A stretch of DNA of 64,000 nucleotides from Salminus brasiliensis (Eukaryota > Chordata > Actinopteri > Characiformes > Bryconidae), in the NCBI RefSeq assembly GCF_030463535.1, contig NC_132888.1, positions 2,448,001 to 2,512,000 on the forward strand, read 5' to 3'. Shown here piece by piece: positions 37,546 through 51,100 of the stretch (its first letter is position 1; every line of letters starts with the position of its first letter). The translations under genes and the position numbers were made by a program. Under the pieces are notes generated by a model. That model was not told the origin of the DNA. It did no database searches and saw nothing but the letters and a program-made list of their open reading frames with translations.

Positions 37546-39641
37546 ACCAGAACAGCTCAGGTTGGTCCAAAAGGAGGATGCCTATTAAATACAGCCGTGT
37601 TCGCTAGCTAGCTAGCCAACAGATCTGGGGTTAAATGGGTGTAGATTGGCTGCTTTTTTAAGTTCAAGTTTTTCAGTACTCATATTTTTATTAATAACTC
37701 TCTTTAAATATGATTATCTCTGTTTTAGAGCTTTAAAACTCATATAAACAGAGTTTGGCATGCTGACTACACCCAGTGTGTTTTTAGAAATATCACAAGG
37801 CTTCAATCAGACTTTAAAAAACACCCCAAAAACAAAGGTTGTAGTGATGCTATTTAATGGGAATCGAACCATTAGCTTATGTAAAAGTTATGTCCATCAA
37901 GTCCATCAAGTCAAGACCTAGTCTTATAGTCTTCTAGTCTTAAAAACAAACATGAAGTTCTGGGGAAAAAACTGATTACCTGATGAGACCTGTTACCTCA
38001 TGTAGAAATGGGCATAGAACCTGTAACCCTATGCTGAGGTTCTTTTATTGTAGCAATGTAAGAAGATATGAAAACCTGAGACCTTCAGTGAGCAGCTAAA
38101 GACCACAGTGGCAGAGAAAAAACCCTCAGAGCTGGAGGAAGAGACCTGGGGAGGAACCAGGACTCACAAGTGGGACCCGACCCATCAGATCTCCTCTGAT
38201 CTCCTAAGAACTGTTGGGTTAATTAGTATAACTAATATAATCAGAGTAATGATGGTTAATGGTGGTGATATTAACAGTGGCAGATAGTTAAGAGACCCTG
38301 TAGACTTGAACATGGTCATTAGGCAGGTAGCAGTGGTAGGAGGGTGTGCAGCTGGTCTGACACTGGTGGTTGGACTGGTAGGTGGCAGCTGGTCTGATGC
38401 AGGTAAAGGGGACCACAGCGGTCAGTCTTCTAACAGGTCGGGCTGGATGAGCGAGCTGCCATTTACTCAGAGATAGTAAAGAGAGCTAAGAGTTAGTTCT
38501 GAATGGATTTGTGGAGAGCAGTGTGTCTGGCGACAGAGCCAGTGGGTAGCAGAGCCATGGTAGCACCCTGAAACGCTGGCGTCCATCTGTAACGCTATAA
38601 GAGTACCAGTACGTTAGTTTGCTGGGATTTCTTTGCAGTAGAGCAGCCTCTGTGTCCATGCCTGTGTTTATCAGACTCCCTTTAGTCGTCCTCCATACAC
38701 TGATGCCTTTATCTGCTTTATCTTTCAGACGTTTTTACACTCGCATAGACGTCTAGGCCATTAGGCACTTAGGCCGCGTCAGGGCAGTAACCTTAGCCTT
38801 TTCCCTTTGCTGTTTTGAGCGAGAAGGCCTGCACAAGTTAAGTGAATGTTGTTCGCCCATGTTTGTTTCCTGTGGTTTTTATTGCTTGTGGTTTTGTTCA
38901 AGATGCTCGCATAAAGTAGCTTCTCCTGCTTTTATCAGAATACTCATTATACGTCCAAAAGTATCCAGACGGCACTTCTAATTAGTAGGTTTGATAGCTT
39001 GCACACCACAGCGTATATGATGGCCATGGAAAAGCAGGAGGAATGGGAATGGGACGGTCTGAAGAGTCCAGTGCCCAAAGTGTTGTAGCTTCGTATAAAA
39101 CCCCAGCGCATTGGGTTGTGGGTACTGTGCTTTCGGCCTTCCGGTTCCTTTGGGATTAGTTATGGGAGTAGTCTCTAGCGCTCTCAGACTACTCGTTTTG
39201 TCCACCAGTGTTTGTTTTAATCAAACCAATCGAACCTTCCCAGTGTAAACACTCCCTAGGACAGCTGTTATTTATAATAATTGTTTTTACTGAGAATATA
39301 CAGGTGGTGCACAGTATAAGAAAAGCCACATTTGTTGGCCAGTTTATCAGAAACGCCTACCAAGGTTGGTGCACTTTGTAGGTTCACAGTTGCAGACAAT
39401 AGCCCATCTTTTACTGGACAGTGTATCACCCTTCTACACCTCACCATTTACAACGTACAGTTTGTCAGTCATTCTCCACCTCATTCATCAGTGGTCAGTT
39501 TCTGAATACTGGACCACTGATGTGCTGAGGACAGACCACCACCCCAATAATATCTGGGAATTGGGCACTGGACGGGGTCCAATTTGCTTGTAAAGACATC
39601 TTGTCTTGTCTTGTTTCGTTGGTCATACGTATTCCTATAAG

Positions 39642-40110
39642 CTATATTGACAAAAGTATTGGGACACCTACTCATCTATTGTTTCTTCTGAAATCAAGGG
39701 TGTTAACAATAGGTTATCCTGCTTTTGTTGGAGTAACTGTCTACTAGATTGTGGAGCAGCATTGCTGTGAGGATTTGATTGCATTCACGACACGATCAGT
39801 GCTAGTGAGGTCAGGATGTTGGAGGATCACCCCAACTCATCCCTCCCATCCATAATTCCAGAGAACACAGTTCTTCCACTGCTCCACAGCTCCTCAATGC
39901 TGGGGGGCTTTATACCCCTCTACTAGCCCACGCCTGGCGTTAGGCAGCATGGTGCCAATAGGGTCATGATGTTGATCTGCTCCAGAGAGTCCTATTCTAT
40001 TGGCAGCACTTCTTCTCTACAGGGACTAGACAAGCTGTGTGTGTGTTTGCGTGTGCATTTGCACATTTGTGTCAACAATAGGTGCAACTTAAAGAAGCTG
40101 AATGCATTCA
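39642..40110 (+). mobile_element. Tc1-related MITE family 1, nearly complete copy
   Basis: Starts ctatattgacaaaagtattg and runs through aggatttgattgcattcacg, ccactgctccacagctcctc, ggggggctttatacccctct, tggtgccaatagggtcatga and ctacagggactagacaagct. The right end is degraded. It is the best copy for defining this family in the window. Confidence 0.85.
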
Positions 40111-40662
40111 TGTTGTTGGTTCGTGTGCTTTTACATTTACACACACTGGGTTGGCTTTCCACACATGACGGTCAGTGAAGCTACTAATTAGTGCTCTGTC
40201 AAATAATGGCGTTTGTGTGCCGTGAGCGGTGTGTCCAGTCTCGGATGTTCTGATGAATGTTTTCTGACTAATCAGTGACGTTCAGAGATGTTTTCCAGCA
40301 TCATGCAGCCCTGTGTCATGTGCTTTGCTGTATGCTCCATTAAGTTGAAATCTTATCCCAGGATACTGTATGTAAATAGAATACGATAATTTGGCCTTTA
40401 TGCCGCTTTTTTTTGGCGACGTCCAGCACCTAACGGTTTATTTCAGGGTTTTGACTGTTAGTAATTACGCTCCTGTCTGAGTCAAAAAAGGATCTCTCTC
40501 TCTCCCAAAATAAAGCACTGAGACGTACCCTGTGGTACAGCCAGGGCTTACTACTGTCATTACTCTGGAGAACAGTTCTGTGCTGGACAGCATTAGTAAG
40601 GCATGATTTGGTCCATCCACTGTAAATTATCTACAGATGCTCAAACTCAGCTGATTCTCAAC

Positions 40663-40986
40663 TAGGGATGCACCGATCCGATATTAGGATCAGGTATCGG
40701 TCCCGATATTAACAAAATTAGCAGGATCGGTTATCGGATAATTAGGCCGATCCATGGAACCGATTTTTTCACTATATTTTCCAAATAAATTAATAACAAA
40801 TGGCAATTGAATACATTTATATCTATGTGTAAATGTGTTATTATATAATGTTGATGCCTGAAGTCTCTCCCACAGGGTGAAATATATGATTTATTAATTT
40901 AGCAGTGATATCAGACTGGTATCAAGCGATATGCAAAGTTTGTGTATCGGTATCGGAACTGGAAAAGCCGGATCGGTGCATCCCTA
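40663..40986. mobile_element. hAT-type MITE copy
   Basis: Both ends are present: tagggatgcaccgatccg on the left and cggatcggtgcatcccta on the right. The flanking 8-mers ttctcaac and ctctccac match at 6 of 8 positions. 324 bp, no coding capacity. Confidence 0.85.
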
Positions 40987-42227
40987 CTCTCCACAGGGTT
41001 GAATTAGGAAGGTTAGTCTTGGGTTTATGGCGATTTTCATTTATTATTTTATTTACTTATTTATTTAAAGCTCAGTTATTTTATAGATGTGTTATTATTA
41101 TTTAGTTGAATATTAGTTCAGCTGATCTTCAGTGAAGTATCTGCAGGGGACCATCAATAAAGTTGTTGGTGCTGTAGTAAAGTAAATTGACTCTAAAAGA
41201 CCTCTGATGATGTTTTGTGGTATCTGGAGATGTTCTAAAGATGTTCTAGAGATGTTGTGACCCAGTCGGCTAGAACATCACAGTGTGGTTCTTGTCAAAG
41301 TGTCTCAGAATCATACGCTTGATTCTTCTGTTTATCATCACCTTCAAGAACTGACTATGACTCCTTTGAAAGAAGCCACTGGAATCACCTGTCAGTGTTT
41401 TTTTTTTAACGCGAAGGCTGATTGGAGTGCACCAAAAATAATCCCCGCCTCCATCCACACCAGCCTTGTGTGGATAAGGTCCGAGATCTCTCGTCAGTGG
41501 CATTTCTCCAGAGAAGCGTTTGTGGCACCACCTTATTTTGAAGAGTCTAGATTCTGAAATATTGATTGGGCCAGAAATGGCTGTGGGGAAGTGATTAGCG
41601 CTGGCTTGAGTGGCTTTACAGCAACAAGCAGAGACTTGGGTACAGCGGATGAGGTCGACTCGGCGCTCAGTGTTGCAAAACGCCGTTCTAAGGAGTTTTT
41701 ACTCTCTTCCATGTGACCGATTTAGCTGTAAATACAAGAGCCAGCAGGCAGAGGCCTTGTTTAAACGCTCAGGGCCCAGTTTCTCAGCAGCATCTTGGGA
41801 TTAAGATCAGCTAAACTGGTAGAGAGTAGAGCTGTGTATTGGCAAGAACCTGACGATACGATGCGTAGTGCGATACTGGAGTTACGGTTTAATATATTGC
41901 GATTCTTCTGTTTAGATATGTGTAGAAATGCATGTAAATAAATATATATTGAATTGATAAAACTGTGCATTTACTCAGATTGTACGCATATGGTCATGTG
42001 TTTTTCTACTGTGACTGTTTCCGAAGCTATATATATATATTTATGACTATTTATATTATATTTACTTAATTAGAGCTCTCTGACTCTTTGTGGTATCTGG
42101 AGATGTTCTAGAGATGTTCTGACCCAGTCGTCTAGAACATCAGTGTGGTTCTTGTTAAAGTTTCTCAGATTATTATGCTTGATTCTTCCGTTCATCATCA
42201 CCTTTAAGAACTCACTATGATTATCTG

Positions 42228-42266
<39 letters not shown>

Positions 42267-42269
42267 GTT

Positions 42270-42605
42270 ATTATTTATAGCTGATACCTGATCTGACATG
42301 GGATGTTGGATGATGATCACCAACACCACCTCATCCCCAACTCCCCAACTCATCCCAAAAAGTACTGGATGGAGCTCCACCACCATCATACCAGAGAACA
42401 CAGCTCTTCCACTGCTCCACAGCTCCTCAATGCTGGGGGTCTTTATACCCCTCTATAGCCCACGCCTGGCATTAGGCAGCATGGAGCCAATAGCTTCAAG
42501 TTTATCTTCTCTAGAGTCCTATTCTAAGGACTAGACGAGCTGTGTGTGCATTTGCACATCTATGTCAGCAATGAGTGCAACTTTAAAGTAGCTGAATTTT
42601 TTTGT
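42270..42605 (+). mobile_element. Tc1-related MITE family 1, partial copy
   Basis: Carries caactccccaactcatccca, agtactggatggagctccac, ctcctcaatgctgggggtct and ggactagacgagctgtgtgt. The left end is replaced by an ATT run. Confidence 0.8.
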
Positions 42606-43456
42606 CATGCATAAAATCTGAATAAATGCAAAGTTTACTGTTTATCCAATCAGAACAGTGGGCTCTGAAGGCGGAGTACAACACTGCCATCTAGTGATCT
42701 GGCTTTAAACCCAACACTAAATGAACCACTGTCTGACAGCAGTCGTCACTATTTATTAATAATCAGTGCTGTGTTTTTGAGAATCAGGGCTGTAGTATAA
42801 GATCATACTTTTCGTACAGCCTCAGGGAGAGAGAGTGTTCAGTATGAGGCTCGTTCGACCCTTTGTGGTTATATTTTTCGTATTGTAAACATTAGAGGTC
42901 TCTAACACAGAACTGCTGAGCTGCAGCGTTTCTGACTCTGACTGTGGTCTTTGACCCCAACCGCAGGGGGAAATCAGCCTCCAGCCACTCCAGATTGCTT
43001 TCTGTTGTTCCTCCAGCCTGGCTGCTGCTGCTGCTGCTGCTGCAGCCCTCCGCCCGCTCAGGCAGCCGTCCCTCTTCACACGACCTCCAGCCTCTTCCAG
43101 AGCTGCAGAGAGATGTATTTTTAGAGCTGAAACTCAAACACTAGATAAGGCTTCCTGTAGGGAGACGCTCTCCGGTTTCATGTCCCTCAAACCTCCTGCA
43201 ATTTGCTGTAAATTGGAGAAGCCAGTTAAGAGTCAGTGTTTGTTTTTTAGTTCAGTTTAACGGAGACTTTTAAGGGGGAGTAAAGTTCGTAATTGAGTTT
43301 GTAAGTCCTTTTAAGTTTGATAGAGGACGTTGTAGCTGGGGTTGATGCTCTGCAGGGTCACTCTGTTTGTTTGTGTATGAAAGGACAAACAAGCTAGTTT
43401 TACTAGTATGGTGTGAAATTCAGGAGGTGCTTTTTTGCTATTATTATTGTTATGAT

Positions 43457-43806
43457 TAGGGATGCACCAATTCAGATTTTTAAGTTCCGATACCAATACA
43501 TAAACTTTGCATATTGGTAAATACCCAAATACCTGTCTGATACCATTGCTGAATTAATAAACCATGTACCTCACCATGTAGGAGAGACTTAAGGCATAGT
43601 GTGATCAAACCGGTGATCAATCTAATTTTTAAATATTTAGCGTAATTCAAAATAAAATCTAGCATCTGAACCTGAGAATAAATAAGTAACTTGATCAAAC
43701 ATACAAGCAGAAATCGAAAATTGCAAACATGTAAACATTTACTGCAGTCTCACACCAACCACTTAAAGGATCGGGAAAGGATCGGTTCCATGGATCGGCC
43801 TAAATA
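43457..43806 (+). mobile_element. hAT-type MITE, right-truncated copy
   Basis: Starts gggatgcaccaattcagatt after a T-A dinucleotide and shares cataaactttgcatattggt and ggatcggttccatggatcgg with the other copies. The right terminal repeat is missing. Confidence 0.75.
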
Positions 43807-44736
43807 TCAAGGTCCTTAACCCTCAACCTTCCAGGGGTGTTGTAGCTTGGCTGACCCAATGACAATATGACAAAAAAGAGCTTTTGTCATTATGTGTGAT
43901 TCAGAATGTAAATCACTGTGAGGTAGGAGTCAGTCAGTCAGTCAGTCAGATACTGTACATGTACAAAACAAATCGAATTCAACTAATTAAGGTTTGTTAC
44001 TATAAGTGTTATGCTGTCACTGTACTGTACTCAGATTTTTATTATGGTCCGTGCATTAAAGATGGTTCTACTGATATTTGCTGTAGAAAGTAGGATTGTC
44101 ATGATCCTTTAAAGTCAGAACTGATACCAAGTGTAGTATTACAATGCTCGATAATTGGGGGAAAACCACAAGGGGCCAGATTCAGAAAGGATTTCCTAAA
44201 AATTAAAAATAAAAACAGAGGTTTGGAAGAATGTTCTTAAATTCAGTTCTCAGATTTTCTTCTAACATGAAAAAATTCCAATACGTTTTTTTCTTCTTCT
44301 GTCGTCGCTTGGAAAAACCTTTTAAGTTTGTTCCATGTGACCCATGCTGTCACCGTGGTGTCGGACAGGGTGACCTGGCTATTCCACATACAACGCGAGT
44401 ACCAACCGCTTATGGCTCAGATCTCCGCTGGCATTAGGGTTCACCTCTGCAGTTGAAGCAGTGCTTGGAATTACAGCTCTCAGGAACTGCCGGATTTCAG
44501 TGTACAGCCGCTCCGGATATTTGGCCGGCTTTTTTATTTATTATTTATTTATTTCTTTTTGATTGATGACTGGCACTTAGAGCCTGCAGGAGCTTTTTGT
44601 GAATGAATAGCAGTCACTGTGTGCTGCTGCTGCACCTTTGATATTGAAATTGGAGAAGGTTTGTGTGGCAGTCGGATCGTACGGTGTCGTTTCAGAGAAG
44701 AGCCGCTCATGACTTTGGTTTTCCTCTTTCTTACAG

Positions 44737-45229
44737 ACGTTCCGGAGAGTTCTGAATGTTTCCTGCCAAAGCCAGCCGGCGGCGCATGACACTCTACAGC
44801 CTGAGGAATGTTCGACGCGGTTCTGGAGATTCACCACGAGGAGGGGACGACGAGGATGGATCCCTCCAGCAGGCCACGTCTCGGCTGCAGTAGCTAGGGT
44901 TGTCCGCCGGAGAAGGTGCGAGAGCATACGTTGCAGCATGGTCCTTGAAGTTGGGTTTTGAGAAGAATGCGAAACCTGGAGCAGCCTTCGGAGTCTCCGC
45001 TTTGAACTGGATGTTTCTTCGTCCGAGATCTGCAGTTCCCAACACATTGGCTATAAAAGCAACAGTTGGTAACCCATAATCTGGAGACACCACTGCTCCT
45101 CCTTACTCCGGTTTCCTCTCCTCCATCCCGCCTCCCCCCCCCACGCACCCCAATCGCCCGACGTTTTGGTGGCTCTGTGATTTTTATGGCAGTGGAGTAA
45201 CCGTGGAGAGGCCGGGGTATCACAAGCTT
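44737..45229 (+). promoter_or_regulatory. csnk1g2: Likely 5' UTR part of the first csnk1g2 coding exon
   Basis: A strong acceptor (ggttttcctctttcttacag) ends at 44736, and the following 490 bp leads without another clear junction to the start codon at 45230. A second possible acceptor (tttttatggcag) ends at about 45190. Several upstream ATGs lie in it. The exon boundary is inferred. Confidence 0.45.
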
Positions 45230-45463
45230 ATGGATTTTGATAAGAGAGGTGGAGGAGGGGGGAAGGGGGAAGCGGAGGAAGGGAAGAGAATGTCTAAGAC
45301 TGGAAGCAGGACAGGTCATGGGAGCCGTGGCTCCACCACCAATTCGGGGGTTCTCATGGTCGGCCCCAACTTCCGGGTGGGGAAGAAGATCGGCTGTGGG
45401 AATTTCGGCGAGCTTCGGCTCGGCAAGAATCTCTATACCAACGAATATGTGGCCATAAAACTG
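45230..45463 (+). CDS. csnk1g2: csnk1g2 coding exon 1 (start, ATP-binding loop)
   Basis: 78 codons from the start [11 protein letters not shown] to EYVAIKL. Includes [20 protein letters not shown], nearly invariant in CK1-gamma. Donor CTG|GTAAGT. Confidence 0.95.
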
Positions 45464-48140
45464 GTAAGTTTGTTGATGTTGAGGTGTTCTAGCAGTGGTT
45501 CTTGCAGTGGTCCTCGCCTCCTTTCCTGAAGGCCTGCTGACCTGCTCAGCTCCAGCTGTTCCCTGATCCAGGTCTTGAAGCTTTGGGTAGGTTCTTTAAT
45601 ATTTTAGGACAGTGGTCTCGAACCCTAACACTACTGCCCTGCACGATTGGTTTGGTACAACTGCATGTTCAGGACAGTAGGCCTCCAGGTCCAAACGCCC
45701 CAACATGCATCACAACATACCCTCCACTCATTGGTCAGACTGGTCTGGGGCTGGAGTGAGAAATACACAATACAGGAAGCAGGCCCTGTGTTCTGGACCC
45801 ATAGCTGTGTTCTAAAGCCTTGGCTGCAGCTGATGGTTGGGCGGGACCTCGGTAGGACTCGGTAGGACTCTTTCCTCGGTAGAATTCTTTCTTGGTAGTG
45901 TATCGGTCACACAAATGAAACTCTGCGATGATGTCACCAGAAAGGCCCGCCTCTTGCAGTTGTGGTGCGAGACTTTTTGAATGTCTTCAGGAATTAATTC
46001 CTATGAAGGGTCCTTCGCTTTGGAACAGCTTTGGAATAGGGCTGGACGATATGCTAAAAATATTATATCACGATATTTAAACCCTTTTTTTTCCTGATAT
46101 ACGATATTTATCACTATACATGTAATCACAGACTAAAACATCAGTATCCACAGATTGTTATAGACTACTATTCAGTGGATATTTATTAAGCAGTAATAAC
46201 AGTCTCCTCCATATGCGTAGAAAAGATTACTGTTATCACTATAACCAAGTTTATCATGATACAATATAATATCGTCAAATTGCCCAGCTAATGTTTCTTG
46301 ACCGTGGTCCTGAAGGCACATTTTAGAGCTTTCCCTGCTCCCAACACACCTGATTCAACTAACCAGCTCATTAACAAGCCATTCCAGAGGTGCAGGGAGT
46401 CCTCTACAGTTACAGGGCAGGGTTCCTCAAAGACCAGATGTCTGTGCAGGCTAACACGGAGCAACGGCAGAGGGGGCATTTCCTCGTGCATGCAGTCATT
46501 ATCTGGGAAATATAGCAAGGTCAAGCTCAAACTGATGTGGTGCACCTGATAGTTTGGTCGGCTTGAGGTCCGATTACATTTTTACCACCACAGAACCGCT
46601 TTAGAGCTCAGTTGGGACCGGATTGAGACCACCGCCTTTTAAGGAGTGTGAGTTCTGTGTTCACACCTGCCCTAGCAAATCACACCGGACTAGTTCCGAT
46701 ACAGATACTGATACATAAACTTTGCATATCGGTCGATACCCGATACCAGTCCGATACCATTGCTGAATTAATAAACCGTATATATCTCACCATGTGGGAG
46801 AGACTTAAGGCATCAGGATTGACTTAATCATTACTTTATATGATAACGAATGAACACAGATATAAATTTATCATTTATTTATTTGCACATTTAGTTCAGT
46901 CTCACACCGACAAATTAAAGTGAAAAGATCGGTTCCATGGATCGGGCTAATTATCCGATACCCGATCCAGCTCATTTTGTTATATATCGGGCCGATACCT
47001 GATCCTAATATCGGATCGGTGCATCCCCTACACCAGACTAAAATGTGCAGTGTGGAAACGCCCTAAAATAGTCTGTATTGTATTTTTATTTATTTGAAAT
47101 TTGTAATAGTTTGTGTGGGAGTATTTACAGTTGTTTACAAGGGCTGTTACGATACTCTTCACGGTTGCTTTTGCTTTATGATGCTGGATTCATATGGATG
47201 CCAGTACACAGTAGTAGTGGTAGTAGTAGTGGTGGTGGAAGTAGTGGTAGTTTCTCTGTTGTGCATCAGCGGTCACGTGTGGACACATCACAGATGTTCC
47301 TGGAAACGACGGCAGACGCTCTAAAAGATGATAATAGCAACAGATTTTCCTCTGGAAATGTTTTAGACGAGCCTAAACTCGAGATTAAGGAGGAATCTGA
47401 TTCAATTTGGAGCTTCAGCGTTTGATGTAAACAGGTAAAAAGGTAAAACTCTGGCCAGTCGGTCTGATTGTATCTGAATGATAGGAAAGGGCCCATCATT
47501 CAGCTTCTCAGCCAAGCTATTCACCTGTAGTCCTGCTTTGCAGAGCTCTAGGGCAGTCGCTAGGTGGACGAGTGCACGCTGACCATGTGGCTCTGTAGAG
47601 TTTCAGCAGGTAGGTGGTGGAGAGCTTGGTCATGCAGCTGTTAAGCATAAGCACAGGCTATTGCAAAGTTATGCGCACACACAGACACACACAGACACAC
47701 ACAGGTGATATTGGTTTACTTTTGAATATGATCTGGAAACCTCTAATTAAATCATCTAATGCTGATGAAGAGTACCAGACGGGTGCTGTCTGTAGTCCAT
47801 ACTTATACTGTGTCCATGTTATTACCTTTATTATTATTATTATATAATTATATAACTATAATATTTTGAGGAGGAGGAGGAGGGTAGTGAACTCATCTGA
47901 GCCGGTGTTTAAAATGAGCTTGTGCTCTCAGATTGTCATAATCTTGGCTTCTCACTTGGGTCATCCTGCTGTCTTTATTTATTTGTTTGTTTTTATTTAT
48001 TTATGTTTATTTATATATTTATCTATTTGTGTGTGTGTGTGTTCTGTTTTTCTGTTCTGCCCTCTGTTCCACTGCTCTTCCTCTTGGCTGTCACAGAGCG
48101 GCCGCTGGGGTCACTGATGACTGAGGATCCTGTACTGTAT

Positions 48141-48179
<39 letters not shown>

Positions 48180-51100
48180 ACAACAGCTCAGTGTAGCTTT
48201 GTTAGGAACACATCTCAAATCCAAATGGTGTGTGTGTGTGTGTGTGTGGTGGAGCCCTGTTATAAGGCTGTTAAATACAGTGTTGCGTTTTCTTTGAACC
48301 CACAGCCTCTGCTCTCAGGCTTTCAGAACAGCTCTAGGTCTTCGTGGCGTGGATTCTGCAGGATATCTGAAAAGTTCCTTCCATGTTCTGCTCCATGTTG
48401 ATGTGATTGCATCACACAATTCCTGCTTCTATTTATTTATTTATTTATTGCATAGATTAATGCCTATATGATCTAATTAGCTTCATGTGATGTGGTGTCA
48501 ACCATCAGAATGAGGTGAACTGTGACTACAGTGATTTTCAGGGTGATGGAACTGTTGGAGTCAGACGGGCTCGTCTACATATTTCTGTCAGTTCTGTTGG
48601 TGAGAGAGGGTCAATAACAGAGAGTGGTCAGACTGGTTAGAGCTGACAGAAAGGCTACAGTAGCTCAGATGACCACTCTGTACAACTGTGGAGAGCAGAA
48701 AAGCAGCTCAGACTGAACACCACCACCACCTCCAACCTTGAGGAGGATACAGAGCTCCACCAGCAGAAAAACCACGGCAGGTTCCTCTTCTTTCAGCCAA
48801 GAACAGAAAGCTGAGGCTGCAGTGGCTCACCAGCTCAACACTGGACAGCTGAAGACTGGAGGAGAAGCGTCGCCTGGCCTGATGAGTCTGGGTTTCTGCT
48901 AAGGATCACAGAAAGGTGGTAGGGTCAGAATTTGGTACGAACCTGATCCAACCTGGCTCGTGTGAGCAGTCCAGGATGGTGGAGGTGGTGGCGTAATGGG
49001 GTGGGGGAGGTTTTCTAACCCCTCTTAATTTCTCTGGTACTGGTTTTGCTGTGGAAAATGAACACCGGTACTGGACCAGGGTACACAAAGTTCTGGATCC
49101 TGGTACCTGTGCTGCACCATATGCGCACTTCCCAGTGGAAGAGCGCTAATGGAGCACAGGACCTCTGGTTGTCGCTGATTTTGCTGAGCGAGGGGCACCT
49201 CTGGACCTCAGTTCTGGATTTTGTTTCCAATGTCCTTTCATTCCTGTCCCTGTCCCTCCACAGGAACCGATCAAATCCAGGGCACCGCAGCTCCATCTTG
49301 AGTACAGGTTCTACAAGCAGTTGGGGAATTCAGGTGAGTTGTGTTTATGTAAAGGTTTCATTGATGCTGTTGGTTCTTCGTTTTCAGTAAAGCTAAGTTC
49401 TAAGATAAGATGATAATCCACAGTGGGGAAATTCTCAGATGAAATTCTGCATGGTTTTGCTTGGGGGGGTTTTGCCAAGTCGATGTGGTGTAAATCTACG
49501 CTGATCTTCTCGGGGGTGTTCACAGGAGGTGGAATGTGGTGGTTTCTGCACATCGCTCACTGTGCTCTTCTCGGACACGCTTTGGTAAAGCTGTGGTTTT
49601 TTTAAATGTGCTGAGGCTGACAGATTATTTCTTTATTATTTTATTTATTTATTTTTATCTCCGTAGTCCGGTGGACTCCCTTCAGATATGATTCTGTAGA
49701 TGAATGATCATTGTAATAATAAAAAATAAGTAAAGCAAGAAAGACAATAGTAGAGTTAATAACTTGATTAAATTATTAATTATTTTAATAAGTATAATAA
49801 TATTGAAATTAATGATTTGGTCAGTCATGTAAACCTCTTGTAAACCTCAATAATTGAAGACCATTTTAATAAATTCAACATTTGATCATTTTCTCAAGTA
49901 CAGAATTGACAACATATTAGTGCTTATAGTACACATATAGGTCCGAAGTGTTTAATGCACAATGCACTTGCTGTCATAGTGATAATCCTAATCCTATCCT
50001 ATTCTTTATATATGTAATAACATTAACACTAATAACCCATGTAATAATGGAACTACTGGTGATCTATGCTCAGTTTCAGTAGAACAGCATGTGTGAATAC
50101 ACACGAGTATCAGCTTATTATTAGTGTTTCTGTCGGTCCCAGCGCTAGTACCTGCACTTCCACATAGTATTGGGCAATAGAAGCTTACTGATTATAGATT
50201 GTTAAATATTTTTGTTTGCATATTTTATGAAACTAAACATTTAAACAACCAGTAAAATCCAGTCCAAAATATTTATCACATTAAACAGACTTTTAATGGA
50301 ATTTTTAAAACTTTTGTTTCCATCTGGTATTTATTTATTTATATTTATTATTATTATTATTATTATTAATAAACATTTTGCTTATGAGACGTAAACCTGA
50401 ATGTGAAATTTGCTGCAGAAGCTCTTTCTGTTTTTAAACTGGTGTTTTTTTTTTCACGGCTCTGAAATGTGAAGTTAAACAGCAGTTAAAAGCTGTTTGG
50501 TGAAGCTGAGCCAGATTCTGCTTCCCTACCCGCTCGTGTTTCTGCATTGTGGCCATTTTTATTATTTCAGCTCTGAATCTTTTCTAATGTGCCGTTTCTC
50601 AGCCAGTAAACGCCGCTCTTTCAAGCTTATTAGATCTGATTTAGGATCAGATATAAAAAATATCTATAAAAAGTGGAACTCCATAAATATCAGTATTTAG
50701 ACCTGTCTGTCCAGTATTTAAGGCAGAGCTGGTACCGGTATCGGTACTTGGTGTCGCCCGATACTTGAAAATCTGGTGTCTGCATCCCAAGTTATTACAG
50801 AAGTGTATCTCTAAAACTGTAACAGGAACATCAGCAGCAGCGGTTCTTATAAATACAGCCACTCACCTTATTACACATTTATAACCACATCAGGGAGAAG
50901 CTGCCGTTACAGCTGTTGAGGTGTTTGTGGAGAGACACATTTCAGGAGACAAAACTATGGGTTTGTGACGTCACTAAAAAACTATGGGTTTGTGACCTCA
51001 CCAAAAACTATGGGTTTGTGACCTCACCCAAAACTATGGGTTTGTGACCTCACCCAAAACTATGGGTTTGTGACCTCACCCAAAACTATGGGTTTGTGAC

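Larger units (their letters stand above)
37546..44736 (+). other. Probable csnk1g2 5' intron / intergenic, no gene recognised
   Basis: About 7.2 kb with MITE copies at 39,642, 40,663, 42,270 and 43,457, Tc1-derived fragments at 41,214-41,320 and 42,095-42,190, a short (ATT)n at 42,224-42,266, and a CTG run at 43,022-43,043. No conserved coding exon was seen; BTBD2, expected here by human synteny, was not recognised. Confidence 0.6.
45464..49263 (+). other. csnk1g2 intron 1 (coding), about 3.8 kb
   Basis: Holds a MITE with cgatat-rich ends at 46,037-46,288, a truncated hAT MITE at 46,688-47,028, a short GTAGTG repeat at 47,211-47,246, a (CA)n at 48,141-48,178 and a (TG)n at 48,229-48,248. No other exon recognised. 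Confidence 0.7.

Noticed and set aside
37546..44736. BTBD2 or another conserved gene expected by human synteny
   Set aside because: Looked for BTB/PHR-like coding blocks on both strands and saw none; only repeats and AT-rich DNA.
45203..45229. Upstream in-frame GTG start extending csnk1g2 by nine residues
   Set aside because: The CK1-gamma family starts at MDFDK, matching the ATG at 45230; the extension has no homology.
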